Positions 25,067 to 33,940 are shown, counted from the first letter of the stretch. The stretch: 64,000 nucleotides of DNA from Allobogoriella alba (GCF_042665525.1 NZ_JBHTCQ010000001.1:1612001-1676000), one strand, 5' to 3'. Numbers and translations are program-made. The notes: a model not told the origin generated them from the letters alone.

Positions 25067-25157
25067 GACGGTGCTCCTCAGGGGTGGTTCGGGCCGGGCT
25101 CGGGCCGGGACGTTCGTCGGTGGTTGTGCAGTTTGTCGGTTGCTACGCAGTGGTCGG

Positions 25158-25808
25158 TCAGGAAGCCGATGGTCCGCCGGCGGTCGGCGCGGTCTGCGGA
25201 GGGCTGTCGTGGGCGGTCTCCGGAACGGCGGGGTGCAGGGCGATGACCAAGCGGTTGAGCTTTCCCGTCCCAGCCGTCCCCGGTTTCGGATCCGTGTGGT
25301 GCTTGGCAATCAGCTCGGTGACGACGGCGGCGAGCTCCTCGGTGAAGGCGGCGCGGTCCGCCGCCGTGGCGAAGCGGATCTGGCCGTCGATCGCGAAGGT
25401 CGCCACCGGCCGCCGCGCCCGCTGCGCCCCCGCGAGCAGCGTGCCGACGTCGCGCATGAGCCGGGATGCCAGGGCGAGCAGCCAGCGCGCCGAAAGCCGG
25501 TCCGGGGCACGCCCCGGATCGGGCTGGAGCCGCCCGAGCACGCCGGGCGAGATCACGTAGGAGGCCGACGTGGCCTGCAGCATCCGCTCGGTGAAGTTCC
25601 CGCGACGTCGCTCTGCGACGAGCTCGACCAGGCCGTGCTGCTCGAGGACCTTCAGGTGGTAGTTCACCTTCTGTCGAGGGATGCCGAACTGGGCGGCGAC
25701 GGTGGATGCCGACCCCGGCTCGACCAGGTGCGCGAGGATCTGGCGCCGCAACGGATCCAGCGACGCTTCCGCGGCGGCCGCGTCCTCGATGGTGCCCACC
25801 TCGTTCAT
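25158..25808 (-). CDS. ArsR-type helix-turn-helix regulator
   Basis: A 216-residue winged-helix protein. The DNA-binding part at residues ~10-75 reads AEASLDPLRRQILAHLVEPGSASTVAAQFGIPRQKVNYHLKVLEQHGLVELV, followed by the wing and a long helical C-terminal part. No CxC metal site is present, so it is not a classical metal sensor. The frame extends upstream to 25952, but the ATG at 25808 fits the family start. A perfect palindrome lies 19 bases upstream, which suggests autoregulation of this gene with the SRPBCC gene behind it. Confidence 0.8.
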   Translation of the reverse strand: MNEVGTIEDAAAAEASLDPLRRQILAHLVEPGSASTVAAQFGIPRQKVNYHLKVLEQHGLVELVAERRRGNFTERMLQATSASYVISPGVLGRLQPDPGRAPDRLSARWLLALASRLMRDVGTLLAGAQRARRPVATFAIDGQIRFATAADRAAFTEELAAVVTELIAKHHTDPKPGTAGTGKLNRLVIALHPAVPETAHDSPPQTAPTAGGPSAS

Positions 25809-25826
25809 GCCCGCATCGTCGCCCTG

Positions 25827-25842
25827 GACAAATCTATTTGTC
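25827..25842. promoter_or_regulatory. palindrome and -35 box, probable ArsR operator
   Basis: GACAAAT and ATTTGTC form a perfect 7-base inverted repeat around CT. On the minus strand it overlaps TTGACA (25844 to 25839), a consensus -35 hexamer. Binding of the ArsR protein would therefore shut its own promoter. It is strikingly AT-rich for this genome. Confidence 0.6.
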
Positions 25843-26057
25843 AAGCGGTTGACGTGCCGAGGAGGCCGTGCTGGGTGACCGACGGACCGGTGACGCGACC
25901 CGTGTTCCGGATGCCGCGGGGATCCAGGCGGCTGCCGAGGCGTTCGCGCCACGAGGCTGAGTCGGGAACGTCGGCAAGCAGCGGAGAGGCTGCGCGCGTG
26001 GGGCCCGCCGTGACGCGCGTGGTCGCTGGCTCCGGTCGTACAGCGCGGCGCCCGGAC

Positions 26058-26465
26058 TCAGGGCAGGACCGCGACGGCCTCGACTTCGATCAGCATGTCG
26101 GGCTCACCGAGAGCTGCTACTCCGAGCAGGGTGATCGGCCGCACCAGATCGAAGCCGAGGCGCTCAGCGGCTCGAACTGCCCCCTCGGCGAGCTGCGCCA
26201 TCTTGCTCGGCTCCCAGTCCACGACGTAGACCGTGAGCTTAGCGACGTCGGCGAAGGTGCCACCGACTGCGGTGATGGCGGTGTGGACGTTCGCGTAGGC
26301 CTGCTCGGCCTGCGCCGCCAGGTCACCTGGGCCGACGGGGCGGCCATCGCCGTCGCGCGCCACCTGTCCCGAGATGAACACCATGCGGCTGCCTTCGGCT
26401 ACCGAGAGCTGCGCGTAGACGTCCGGGGCCGGGAGGTTCTCTGGGTTGACGAGCTGTACGGGCAT
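26058..26465 (-). CDS. RidA/YjgF family protein
   Basis: A 135-residue protein of the Rid family, which hydrolyses reactive enamine/imine intermediates and protects PLP enzymes. Motifs are VFISGQVARDGDGRPVGPGDLAAQAEQAYANVHTAI, then GGTFADVAKLTVYVVD. The catalytic Arg of true RidA lies in a C-terminal (x)RxxV segment; here the C-terminus reads VRPITLLGVAALGEPDMLIEVEAVAV, so the activity may differ (Rid1-7 groups). The ATG at 26465 has GAGGAGG upstream. It is divergent from a DHFR-like gene. Confidence 0.85.
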   Translation of the reverse strand: MPVQLVNPENLPAPDVYAQLSVAEGSRMVFISGQVARDGDGRPVGPGDLAAQAEQAYANVHTAITAVGGTFADVAKLTVYVVDWEPSKMAQLAEGAVRAAERLGFDLVRPITLLGVAALGEPDMLIEVEAVAVLP

Positions 26466-26655
26466 GGGTTCCTCCTCGCAGGTGCCGGACAACCGCAAAT
26501 CTAGACCTGTGGGCTCCGGTCCGTAGCCTGCGCGACGCACTCGAGCTCGCGTCGATGTGGGACGCCTGTCCGCTAGAGTCGATGTACGCATCGCGTACAT
26601 CGTGGACTCGCCCGCGGTCGGTGCAGGAGCCGGTGGTTCGAGGGGGAATCGTCGC

Positions 26656-27213
26656 ATGGGTCTGCTGACGTTCAGCATCAACGTCACCCTGGATGGCTGC
26701 GTCGACCACCAGGAGGGCGTCGCCGACGACGAGACGCACGCTCACTTCACTCGTCTGATGGACGACAGCGGCGCGATGCTCTGGGGCCGCACCACCTACG
26801 AGATGATGGAGAGCTCCTGGCCACAGATCGCCCGCGGCGACGTCGACGCGCCGCCGGCGATGCAGGCGTGGGCGCACAAGCTGGAGAGCAAGCCGAAGTA
26901 CGTCGTGTCCTCGACCCGGACCGACTTCCCGTGGACCAACAGTCACCACCTCGTCGGCGACCTGCGCACGTCGGTTCAGGAGCTCAAGGACCGGACTCCC
27001 CGAGGAGTGCTTGTCGGCAGCGGCACACTTGCCACCGAGCTGGACCGGCTGAACCTCATAGACGAGTACAAGTTCCTCGTCCATCCGATGATCGCCGGCC
27101 ACGGCCCAACCCTGTTCCAGGGCGGACTGCCCGGCACGCGACGACTCGATCTGATCTCGGCGGAGCCGCTCGGCAACGGCGCAGTGGCCATGCACTATCG
27201 GCGAGCCGATTGA
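26656..27213 (+). CDS. dihydrofolate reductase family (RibD C-terminal-like) protein
   Basis: A 185-residue protein of the RibD_C/DHFR-like family, NADPH-dependent reductases of unknown substrates. Motifs are MGLLTFSINVTLDGCVDH at the N-terminus, MLWGRTTYEMMESSW, KYVVSSTR, VLVGSGTLATEL and the C-terminal HPMIAGHGPTLFQG. The ATG at 26656 follows AGGGGGA. A second protein of the same broad family lies at 33941. It is a single gene. Confidence 0.8.
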   Translation: MGLLTFSINVTLDGCVDHQEGVADDETHAHFTRLMDDSGAMLWGRTTYEMMESSWPQIARGDVDAPPAMQAWAHKLESKPKYVVSSTRTDFPWTNSHHLVGDLRTSVQELKDRTPRGVLVGSGTLATELDRLNLIDEYKFLVHPMIAGHGPTLFQGGLPGTRRLDLISAEPLGNGAVAMHYRRAD

Positions 27214-27278
27214 GCCCTCTCCGGACACTCGCGTCGCCCGCCCCCGCGCGAGCGCTGCCGAGCCGGCTCACCGCGCGG

Positions 27279-28019
27279 TCAGATGAGGTGATCGCGGGCC
27301 GACTCAACGTCTGACCGAGTCCCGGCGTTCATCGGCACGCTGGAGGGCTTCCGCATCGCGTCGCGCCCCTCGGCGGGCCACGGTCCGGATTCCGCGAGGG
27401 GGATCTCGGTCATCCATCGCCGCTGGTCTTCGGGGATGAGCGCCGCGACGCGATCCGGGTCTCGCTGGGCCGTTGCGTAGAGGTCGGGTCCGTCTGCGTA
27501 GAACGGATCGCACAGGACGAGCCGGCCGTCCGCGGCGCGCATGACGTTCGAGGGGTTCTCGTCGAGGGGACCGCACCACGGGAGCTCCCGCTGGGCGATC
27601 CGATGGATCGCCCTGACGATCTGCGCGAGCTGGGAGAGTTCCGGTGTCGGCTCGGCCAGCTGGGCGAGAAACCCCCGCGCAGTCTCGGTCGGCACTGGAT
27701 CGAGGTGCTCCATGACCTGGATGTCGCCGCCGCCGTCGAGCCGTCGGTGCTCGTGCAGTACCGGCACCCGACGTGTCCGCGACGCCTCGTCGTAGAGCCG
27801 CGCCGTGTACGGCCCCACCGGATCGAACGGACTGATCCGCGCCGCGAGCTCGCGGTCCGGCGACGCGAGCGCGATCGCCCAGTCGCCTCGACCGCACGAC
27901 GTCCACCCCGCCGCCCGCAGCAGGCGTTCGGCCTCGACGTGTGACGCCCCTGGTGGGAGGTCGCGGAGGAGGGTGCCAGGCTGGACGGTCACCCGGGGCA
28001 GCCTACTGACGGCCGTCAC
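27279..28019 (-). CDS. kinase-like (aminoglycoside phosphotransferase fold) protein
   Basis: About 246 residues from the GTG at 28019; a GTG at 27992 is also possible. The middle resembles a small-molecule kinase: an N-lobe with RISPFDPVGPYTARLYDEAS, a hinge HLDPVP, and a catalytic-loop-like CGPLDENPSNVMRAADGRLVLCDPFY, which recalls HGDxxxxNxx...DP of the phosphotransferase fold. The usual catalytic HGD is not present (CGPLDENP), so activity is doubtful. Substrate unknown. The stop at 27279 is 65 bases from the convergent DHFR-like gene. Confidence 0.55.
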   Translation of the reverse strand: MTAVSRLPRVTVQPGTLLRDLPPGASHVEAERLLRAAGWTSCGRGDWAIALASPDRELAARISPFDPVGPYTARLYDEASRTRRVPVLHEHRRLDGGGDIQVMEHLDPVPTETARGFLAQLAEPTPELSQLAQIVRAIHRIAQRELPWCGPLDENPSNVMRAADGRLVLCDPFYADGPDLYATAQRDPDRVAALIPEDQRRWMTEIPLAESGPWPAEGRDAMRKPSSVPMNAGTRSDVESARDHLI

Positions 28020-28126
28020 CTCTCGTGCTCTCGGCGTCGGGCCGTTCCCCTGACCGGTCCGGCATCGCATCCTGGCGTGCGAATTCGATCGCCAGGCAGT
28101 CGGGTTCCCGCTTATCGTCGACGGCC

Positions 28127-28660
28127 ATGGATGTGTCGATCCAGCCCGAGCGACCGGCCGATCACGAGGCTGTGGCCGACGTCGTACGTCGTGCCTTCGT
28201 CGAGGATCCCCGGGTCGCCGGGATGGTCTCGTCCATCCGGCGATCCCCGCGCTATCGCAGCGGACTGGCGCTCGTCGCCCGTGCGGAGGGACGGATCGCC
28301 GGCTTCGTGATGTGCAGCGGCACCGACCTCGTTTCCGACGACGGGACGATCCGCGAGGTCCTCACACTTGCGCCCTTGGCGGTGGCGCCTGAATTCCAGG
28401 GGCGCGGGATCGGCGCGGCGCTGGTGCGTGCGGTGATCTCCGAGGCGGATCGCGACGGAGAGCCGCTCGTCGTCCTGGAGGGCAGCCCGAGCTATTACGG
28501 CCGGCTCGGGTTCAGGTTCGCGCCCGATCTCGGGATCCACCTCGACCTGCCCGAGCGGGCGCCCCGTGAGGCGGCGCAGGCCTACCCGTTGTCGAACTAC
28601 GAGCTGCAGGTTCGCGGAAGAGTGGCCTACCCGCCCGCGATCGCGGCGTTGGCCGGCTGA
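28127..28660 (+). CDS. GNAT family N-acetyltransferase
   Basis: A 177-residue acetyl-CoA-dependent N-acetyltransferase. The acetyl-CoA binding motif is LAVAPEFQGRGIGAALVRAVI at residues ~82-102, followed by VVLEGSPSYYGRLGFRFAPDLG, a segment typical of the YhbS-like branch. The substrate is unknown. The ATG at 28127 is preceded by the divergent kinase-like gene. It stands alone. Confidence 0.85.
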   Translation: MDVSIQPERPADHEAVADVVRRAFVEDPRVAGMVSSIRRSPRYRSGLALVARAEGRIAGFVMCSGTDLVSDDGTIREVLTLAPLAVAPEFQGRGIGAALVRAVISEADRDGEPLVVLEGSPSYYGRLGFRFAPDLGIHLDLPERAPREAAQAYPLSNYELQVRGRVAYPPAIAALAG

Positions 28661-28719
28661 GGTCCTCGACCGCGCGATCCCGATGCCGAAGCTCTCGGCC
28701 CGGTGAGGTCGCGGTCCGG

Positions 28720-29115
28720 TCACGCCACGCAGAACTCGTTGCCCTCGGGGTCGAGCATCACGACGTGGCCGAGGACCGACCCGCGCTCGTCGGCGTACAC
28801 CTCTTCGCGCACCTTCGTCGCGCCGGCCTCCTCGAGCTGGGCCACCTTCGCTCGGATCTGCTCGGCACGCGTGCCCCAGTCCCAGGGCGGCTCGCCCGCG
28901 ACCCGGATGTCGATGTGGAAGCGGTTCTTCGAGCTCTTCGGCTCCGGGACTCGCAGGAACCCGATCGCGGGCCGGAGACCATCGGGGTCGACGATAGAGG
29001 CGCCCTCGGGGTCGTCGTGCCCCGGTTCGGGGACGTAGCCGAGCGCCAGAGCCCAGAAGGCCGCCAGCCGGTGGGGGTCGGCGGCATCGCCGCCGAGGGT
29101 CCAATGAGTGGCCAT
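28720..29115 (-). CDS. VOC family (glyoxalase-like) protein
   Basis: A 131-residue protein of the vicinal-oxygen-chelate fold, two beta-alpha-beta-beta-beta units. It starts THWTLGGDAADPHRLAAFWALALGYV and ends HVVMLDPEGNEFCVA, both typical of actinobacterial glyoxalase-like members. A metal-binding Glu/His set is only partly visible (FHIDIRV, NEFCVA). The role is probably ligand sequestration or detoxification. Confidence 0.8.
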   Translation of the reverse strand: MATHWTLGGDAADPHRLAAFWALALGYVPEPGHDDPEGASIVDPDGLRPAIGFLRVPEPKSSKNRFHIDIRVAGEPPWDWGTRAEQIRAKVAQLEEAGATKVREEVYADERGSVLGHVVMLDPEGNEFCVA

Positions 29116-29153
29116 GCCGCTGAGATTAGGGGGCCGGCTGACACGGGACGCTC

Positions 29154-29984
29154 TCAGTGCTGCTGAATCGTCACCTCGACGGTCAGGTGGTCTCCGCTGT
29201 ACTCGGTGACGACCATCTCGTACGTGCCGGGGTCCAAGGACTCCGTCAGCAGCGAGTTGTAGCTGTCGCCGCCGTCGTCGTCCTCCCACTCCTCGCCGCC
29301 GGGTCCGCGGAGGTTCAGGACCGGGTCCTCGCCGTTCGTCTCGTCGACCCGGATCTCGTACGTCCCGGCCTCCTCGATGATCAGCTCCTGCGTCGCCTCC
29401 CCGCCGGCGGGCACGTCCAGCTCGAAGGTGGCCGGATAGCTGGAGATCGCCTCCTGCGGTTCCTCGACGGGCTCGTCCCCGAGAAGGTTGACCACGATCG
29501 CGATCACGGCGACGACGATGACGAGCCCGACCGCACCGAGCCCGACGAGGATCGCGACGGCACGGCCACCCGTGCCCTGCGCCCCCTGGCCACCGGTCAT
29601 GCCGCCGGACACCGTGCCGTAGGGGCCGGCCGCGGACGGAGCGCTACCGACCGGGCCGGAGGCGGGCGGCCCGTACGGGCCGGCGCCGGTCGTATCGGCC
29701 GGGTACGGGTTCGCGATGCCGCCCTCACCCGAGTACGGGCTCGGCGCGCCCGCGTAGTCCGCGTACGGGTTCGCCGCGTCACCGCTCGACGGGGGCGGGC
29801 TCGCCCCGTAGTCGCCGTGGACGTACGGGGTCTCGTCCGAGGAGTCTGCCGGGGGTTCGTGCTCCTCGGGCGGCCGGTACCCGCCCTCTTCCTGGGTGGG
29901 TCCCCATCGCACGCCGTCCCACCAGCGGAACGCGCCGGGGCGCTCGGGGTCCGGGTACCACCCGGGGCCGGGTGACGCTGTCAT
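29154..29984 (-). CDS. DUF2510 membrane protein with C-terminal beta domain
   Basis: A 276-residue protein of three parts: the DUF2510 motif PGWYPDPERPGAFRWWDGVRW at 8-28, a long Pro/Ser/Gly/Tyr-rich cytoplasmic linker (~30-135), one membrane helix (AVAILVGLGAVGLVIVVAVIAIVVNLL) and an extracytoplasmic ~100-residue beta-sandwich. The last resembles a bacterial pre-peptidase C-terminal (PPC) domain: GTYEIRVDETNGEDPVLNLRGP and LDPGTYEMVVTEYSG. Function unknown; DUF2510 proteins are abundant in Micrococcales. Confidence 0.75.
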   Translation of the reverse strand: MTASPGPGWYPDPERPGAFRWWDGVRWGPTQEEGGYRPPEEHEPPADSSDETPYVHGDYGASPPPSSGDAANPYADYAGAPSPYSGEGGIANPYPADTTGAGPYGPPASGPVGSAPSAAGPYGTVSGGMTGGQGAQGTGGRAVAILVGLGAVGLVIVVAVIAIVVNLLGDEPVEEPQEAISSYPATFELDVPAGGEATQELIIEEAGTYEIRVDETNGEDPVLNLRGPGGEEWEDDDGGDSYNSLLTESLDPGTYEMVVTEYSGDHLTVEVTIQQH

Positions 29985-30117
29985 CGTGCCTCGCTCTCAG
30001 CCTGCAGACCGGCCTCGCGACCAGGGACGCGGCGAGGCGGCAGCACCGGAGGCTACCGCGTTCCGGGCTCCCGGGTGGGGTCTGCCCATCCGTGCGTGGA
30101 CCTGCTTGGATGGAGGC

Positions 30118-30576
30118 ATGCCGACCGACGACGACGTCCCCCGGGTCGTGAGTGCGGAACGAGAGATCGACGCACCGGCCGAGAGGATCTTCGAGCTGAT
30201 CGCCGACCCGGCCGAGCAGCCACGCTGGGACGGGAACGACAACCTCGGCCAGGCGCCGACCGGCCAGCGGGTGCACGCGGTCGGTGAGGTGTTCACCATG
30301 ACGCTCGCCAATGGCGCGCTGCGGGAGAACCACGTGGTCGAGTTCGCCGAGGGACGGCGCATCGCGTGGCGTCCCGCGGACCCCGGTGCCGCTCCGGCCG
30401 GGCATCAGTGGGCGTGGGACCTCGAACCGGTCGACGCGACCCGCACCCGGGTGACGCACACCTATGACTGGACGGACCTCACCGACGAGAAGCGGTTCGA
30501 GCGTGCTCGCGGCACCACCTCCGACATGCTGCGCGCCTCGCTCGACCGTCTGACCGCACTCGCCGAGACGTCCTGA
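30118..30576 (+). CDS. SRPBCC family protein
   Basis: A 152-residue polyketide-cyclase/START-like protein. It shows VVSAEREIDAPAERIFELIADPAEQPRWDGND, ENHVVEFAEGRRIAWRPADP and RTRVTHTYDWTDL, the beta-alpha-beta6 helix-grip pattern. It ends two bases before the methyltransferase gene, so the two are probably co-transcribed. The ligand is unknown. Confidence 0.8.
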   Translation: MPTDDDVPRVVSAEREIDAPAERIFELIADPAEQPRWDGNDNLGQAPTGQRVHAVGEVFTMTLANGALRENHVVEFAEGRRIAWRPADPGAAPAGHQWAWDLEPVDATRTRVTHTYDWTDLTDEKRFERARGTTSDMLRASLDRLTALAETS

Positions 30577-30578
30577 CG

Positions 30579-31319
30579 GTGCCGGACGCGCACTTCGCCG
30601 ACCCGCGCCTGGCGCGGCTGTACGACCCGCTGGAGGGTGCGCGGCCCGACCTCGATGCCTACGCCGACCTCGTCGCGGAGCTGGGCGCGCGCCGGGTGGT
30701 GGACATCGGCTGCGGGACCGGAACCCTTGCGACCATGCTCGCCGCCCGTGGCCTCGACGTCGTCGGAGTGGACCCAGCCGCCGCCTCGCTCGACGTCGCC
30801 CGGTCCAAGCCGTTCGCCGACCGCGTCCGCTGGGTCCACGGCGACGCGACGGCGACGCCCGACGTGGCGGCGGACCTCGTCCTCATGACGGGCAACGTCG
30901 CGCAGGTCTTCGTCACCGACGACGACTGGGCTGCCGCGCTCGCCGCGGCCCGCGCGGCCCTGCGACCAGGCGGCCACCTCGTCTTCGAGACCCGGGACCC
31001 GGCGCGCCGCGCGTGGGAGGGCTGGAACCGGGCGGAGACGTGGCAGCGGACCGAGGTCGCCGGGATCGGCACCGTCGAGAGCTGGGGCGAGGTCACCGCC
31101 GTCGACGCCGAGCTGGTCTCGTTCACGTCTTTCTACGTCCTCGACGGCCAGACCCTGACGTCCGACTCGACGCTGCGCTTCCGCGGGAAGGACGGCGTGA
31201 TCGGCTCGGTCGAGCGCGCCGGCCTGGTCGTGGCGGAGATCCGGGACGCCCCGGACCGGCCGGGCAAGGAGCTCGTCTTCGTCTGCCGGCGACCGGTCGA
31301 GGGGAGAGACGGACCGTAG
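30579..31319 (+). CDS. class I SAM-dependent methyltransferase
   Basis: A 246-residue methyltransferase. Motif I is VVDIGCGTGTLATMLAARGLDVVGVDPA at 41-68, motif II DLVLMTGNVAQVF, and LRPGGHLVFETRDP closes the Rossmann core. The substrate is unknown; the C-terminal beta part is short. The GTG start is two bases after the SRPBCC stop and 11 bases separate it from the GH43 gene, so 30118-32217 may be one operon. Confidence 0.8.
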   Translation: MPDAHFADPRLARLYDPLEGARPDLDAYADLVAELGARRVVDIGCGTGTLATMLAARGLDVVGVDPAAASLDVARSKPFADRVRWVHGDATATPDVAADLVLMTGNVAQVFVTDDDWAAALAAARAALRPGGHLVFETRDPARRAWEGWNRAETWQRTEVAGIGTVESWGEVTAVDAELVSFTSFYVLDGQTLTSDSTLRFRGKDGVIGSVERAGLVVAEIRDAPDRPGKELVFVCRRPVEGRDGP

Positions 31320-31329
31320 GATCGCGGCG

Positions 31330-32217
31330 ATGCGGCTCAGCGACATCCAGATCCGGGACCCCTTCCTCCTCACCGTCCCGGAGGACGGCGGGTACGTCCT
31401 CTTCGGAAGCACGGACAACGACATCTGGCGCCCACCGGCCACCGGGTTCGACTGCTACCGCAGCACGGACCTCGAAGGGTGGGAGGGGCCGATCCCGGCC
31501 TTCCGGCCCCCGGCCGGCTTCTGGAGCGACCGGAACTTCTGGGCGCCCGAGGTCCACCGGCACGCCGGCCGGTTCTTCATGCTCGCCACGTTCAAGGCCG
31601 ACGGCGTGCGCCGCGGCACGCAGGTCCTGGTCGCCGACCGCCCCGTCGGACCGTACGTGCCGTGGAGCGACGGCCCGGTGACCCCGCGGGACTGGGAGTG
31701 CCTCGACGGCACCCTCCACGTCGACGGCGCGGGGGAGCCGTGGATGGTCTTCTGCCACGAGTGGGAGCAGGTGCACGACGGCGAGGTGTGCGCGGTCCGG
31801 CTGTCCCAGGACCTGCGGCAGGCCGTCGGGGAACCCGTGCTGCTGTTCCGCGCCTCCGAGGCGCCCTGGGCCGTGCGGCTCCGGCACCGTCGCGTACCGG
31901 AGGACGTGGCCGCGTACGTCACGGACGGCCCGTTCCTGCATCGGCTCGCCTCCGGTGGCCTGGTCATGCTCTGGTCCAGCCTCGGCAGCCGTGGCTACGC
32001 CATGGGCGTGGCCCGCTCGGTCACCGGCACGGTGCGCGGGCCGTGGGTGCAGGAGGAGACCCCGCTGTGGGCCGACGACGGCGGGCACGGCATGATCGCC
32101 CGCACCCTCGACGGCCGCCTCCTTCTCACGCTGCACCAGCCGAACGACACCCCGCACGAGCGGACCGTGCTCCGCGAGCTCGTCGAGACGGCGCAGACCG
32201 TCCGGCTACGCGGCTGA
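31330..32217 (+). CDS. glycoside hydrolase family 43-like protein
   Basis: A 295-residue five-bladed beta-propeller glycosidase. The N-terminal RDPFLL carries the base-like Asp10, NFWAPEVHRHAGRFFMLATF is typical for GH43, the DWECLDGTLHVDGAGEPWMVFCHEW segment holds candidate Asp/Glu residues, and VTDGPFLHRLASGGLVMLWSS is a further blade. There is no signal peptide, so it acts in the cytosol on imported oligosaccharides, perhaps arabino- or xylo-oligosaccharides. No sugar transporter is adjacent. Confidence 0.75.
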   Translation: MRLSDIQIRDPFLLTVPEDGGYVLFGSTDNDIWRPPATGFDCYRSTDLEGWEGPIPAFRPPAGFWSDRNFWAPEVHRHAGRFFMLATFKADGVRRGTQVLVADRPVGPYVPWSDGPVTPRDWECLDGTLHVDGAGEPWMVFCHEWEQVHDGEVCAVRLSQDLRQAVGEPVLLFRASEAPWAVRLRHRRVPEDVAAYVTDGPFLHRLASGGLVMLWSSLGSRGYAMGVARSVTGTVRGPWVQEETPLWADDGGHGMIARTLDGRLLLTLHQPNDTPHERTVLRELVETAQTVRLRG

Positions 32218-32223
32218 GGCGCG

Positions 32224-32250
32224 CTCGAACCCCTCCGCCGGAGGGTCGAG
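32224..32250. terminator. bidirectional hairpin between GH43 and LLM oxidoreductase genes
   Basis: CTCGA and TCGAG enclose CCCTCC-GCC-GGAGGG, an 11-base stem with a 2-base bulge. A second small hairpin (GAGTC / GACTC, 32253-32269) follows at once. Both lie between convergent genes. No T-tract is present, but the stem is strong. Confidence 0.6.
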
Positions 32251-32267
32251 CCGAGTCTCCGGAGGAC

Positions 32268-33065
32268 TCAGAGGATGGGCGCGACGGCCTCCACCAGTGG
32301 CCGCGGGTCCGGTGCGTCGTCGTCCGCCGACACCAGCGCGACCGTGTCGGCGCCTGCCTCGTGCAGTGCCCCCACCCGGTCCGCGATCCGCTCCGGCAGG
32401 CTGGACCGGTCCTGCCGGACCTCGACGCCCTCGTTCACCACCAGCCGGGCCCGGCCGTCCCGTCCGGCGGCCGCGCGCGCGTCGTCGAGCTGGCCGCGCA
32501 CCTCACGGACCTTGGCCAGCTCCGAGATGTCGAGCACCACGCCGTCGGCGAGCTCGCCCGCCAGCGCGACGGTCTTCGGACCGCGGGCACCGACCAGCAG
32601 CTCCGGCGGCTCGGCGGGCGGCCAGTCGAGCCGGACGTCCGCGAGCGTGACGTACCGGCCCGCGACGTCGACGCTCCGGCCGGCGAGCAGGTCCTGCACG
32701 GCCGCGGTGTGCTCGCGCAGGAGCGTCATCGGCGAGGCGGCACGCGCGCCGACCTGACCCATCCAGTCGAGGACGCCGTGGCCGAGCCCGGGCACGAAAC
32801 GGCCGGGGAAGAGGCGGGCCAGGGTCGCGATCTCCATCGCCAGCAGCGCGGGGTTGCGCAGCGGCACCGGCAGGATGCCGATGCCCACGCGGAGCCGGGT
32901 GGACCACGACAGCGCCGCTGCGGCCGTCGTCAGTCCTCCCTCGCTGAAGCAGTCCTCCCAGAGCCAGAGTTCCGGCACCCCCGCGAGGTCGGCCGCCTCG
33001 ACGGCGGCGCGGAGGTCCTCGGGCGGGGACTGCGGACGGAAGATCACACCGATGCTCGCGGACAT
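32268..33065 (-). CDS. LLM class flavin/F420-dependent oxidoreductase
   Basis: A 265-residue TIM-barrel oxidoreductase. Motifs are the N-terminal SIGVIFRPQSPPEDLRAAVEAADLAGVPELWLWED, then LRVGIGILPVPLRNPALLAMEIATLARLFPGRFVPGLGHG, and PPELLVGARGPKTVALAGELADGVVLD. These are typical of luciferase-like F420-dependent enzymes of actinobacteria. The substrate is unknown. The ATG at 33065 is preferred over an earlier in-frame start. Confidence 0.85.
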   Translation of the reverse strand: MSASIGVIFRPQSPPEDLRAAVEAADLAGVPELWLWEDCFSEGGLTTAAAALSWSTRLRVGIGILPVPLRNPALLAMEIATLARLFPGRFVPGLGHGVLDWMGQVGARAASPMTLLREHTAAVQDLLAGRSVDVAGRYVTLADVRLDWPPAEPPELLVGARGPKTVALAGELADGVVLDISELAKVREVRGQLDDARAAAGRDGRARLVVNEGVEVRQDRSSLPERIADRVGALHEAGADTVALVSADDDAPDPRPLVEAVAPIL

Positions 33066-33156
33066 GAGGTCATGCTCCCACCGGCCGCCCACACGGCACA
33101 GGGCGGGGCTGGCCGGCCAGGAACGGCCGGGTAGTCGGCCCGGTAGTCTCCCCGCG

Positions 33157-33867
33157 ATGACCGACGACGGCGCGGGGCTGCGGCACGAGGTGCTGTGCGG
33201 TCCGGGCGGGCGGCACGTGCGGATCTGGGCGAGCGAGTCTCACCGGCCGACGGCGTTCACGTCCGTGGCGGGCAGCCATCCCGGCCTCGCCTTCACCCGC
33301 GTCGGAGGCACCACGTGGGTCACCGTGCGCGGGCCGGAGACACGCGCCACACAGCTCCCGGTGCCGGCCGACGCCGAGTTCTTCGGCGTCGACCTGCGCC
33401 TCGGTGCCTACCTGCGCATGCATCCGCCTGGCGGGCTGCGCGACCTCAACGACCAGATGCTCTCGGTGCTGCCCGACGACCGCTTCCTGCTCGCCGGCGA
33501 GGCGTGGCAGATGCCGACACCGCAGAACGTGGACGTCCTCCTGGACCGCCTGGCACGGGCGGGCGTCCTGGCGTTCGACCCCGCGGTCGAGGACATCCGC
33601 CACGGCGAGATGCGCGGGTTGTCCGCACGCACGGCCCAGGAACGGTTCACCCGCGCGGTCGGCATCTCCCGGCGGACCCATGCCGCGATCGAGCGGGCGC
33701 ACAGGGCCGCGCACCTGCTGCGTCGCGGGACTCCGCTCGCCGCCGTCGTCTACGACGCGGGCTACTACGACCAGCCGCACCTGACCCGTGCGCTGCGCCG
33801 GTTCGTCGGGCACACGCCGGGTGAGGTGGCGGCGGGTGGACTCGGTCTCGACCTCGGGCCGGCCTGA
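33157..33867 (+). CDS. AraC-type transcriptional regulator
   Basis: A 236-residue protein with a C-terminal HTH_18 domain: SARTAQERFTRAVGISRRTHAAIERAHRAAHLLRRGTPLAAVVYDAGYYDQPHLTRALRRFVGHTPGEV. The second helix-turn-helix with the family AGYYDQPHLTRALRRF motif is intact. The N-terminal ~130 residues form a probable cupin sensing domain (FTRVGGTTWVTVRGPETRATQLPVPADAEFFGVDLRLG). It is followed by a DHFR-like gene 73 bases downstream, its likely target. Confidence 0.8.
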   Translation: MTDDGAGLRHEVLCGPGGRHVRIWASESHRPTAFTSVAGSHPGLAFTRVGGTTWVTVRGPETRATQLPVPADAEFFGVDLRLGAYLRMHPPGGLRDLNDQMLSVLPDDRFLLAGEAWQMPTPQNVDVLLDRLARAGVLAFDPAVEDIRHGEMRGLSARTAQERFTRAVGISRRTHAAIERAHRAAHLLRRGTPLAAVVYDAGYYDQPHLTRALRRFVGHTPGEVAAGGLGLDLGPA

Positions 33868-33940
33868 CGACCGGGACGACGGGTACGTCCGCGTCTCGGT
33901 ACAAGACGTGCCGATCCCGGCGCCGATTGAATCTGACTCC

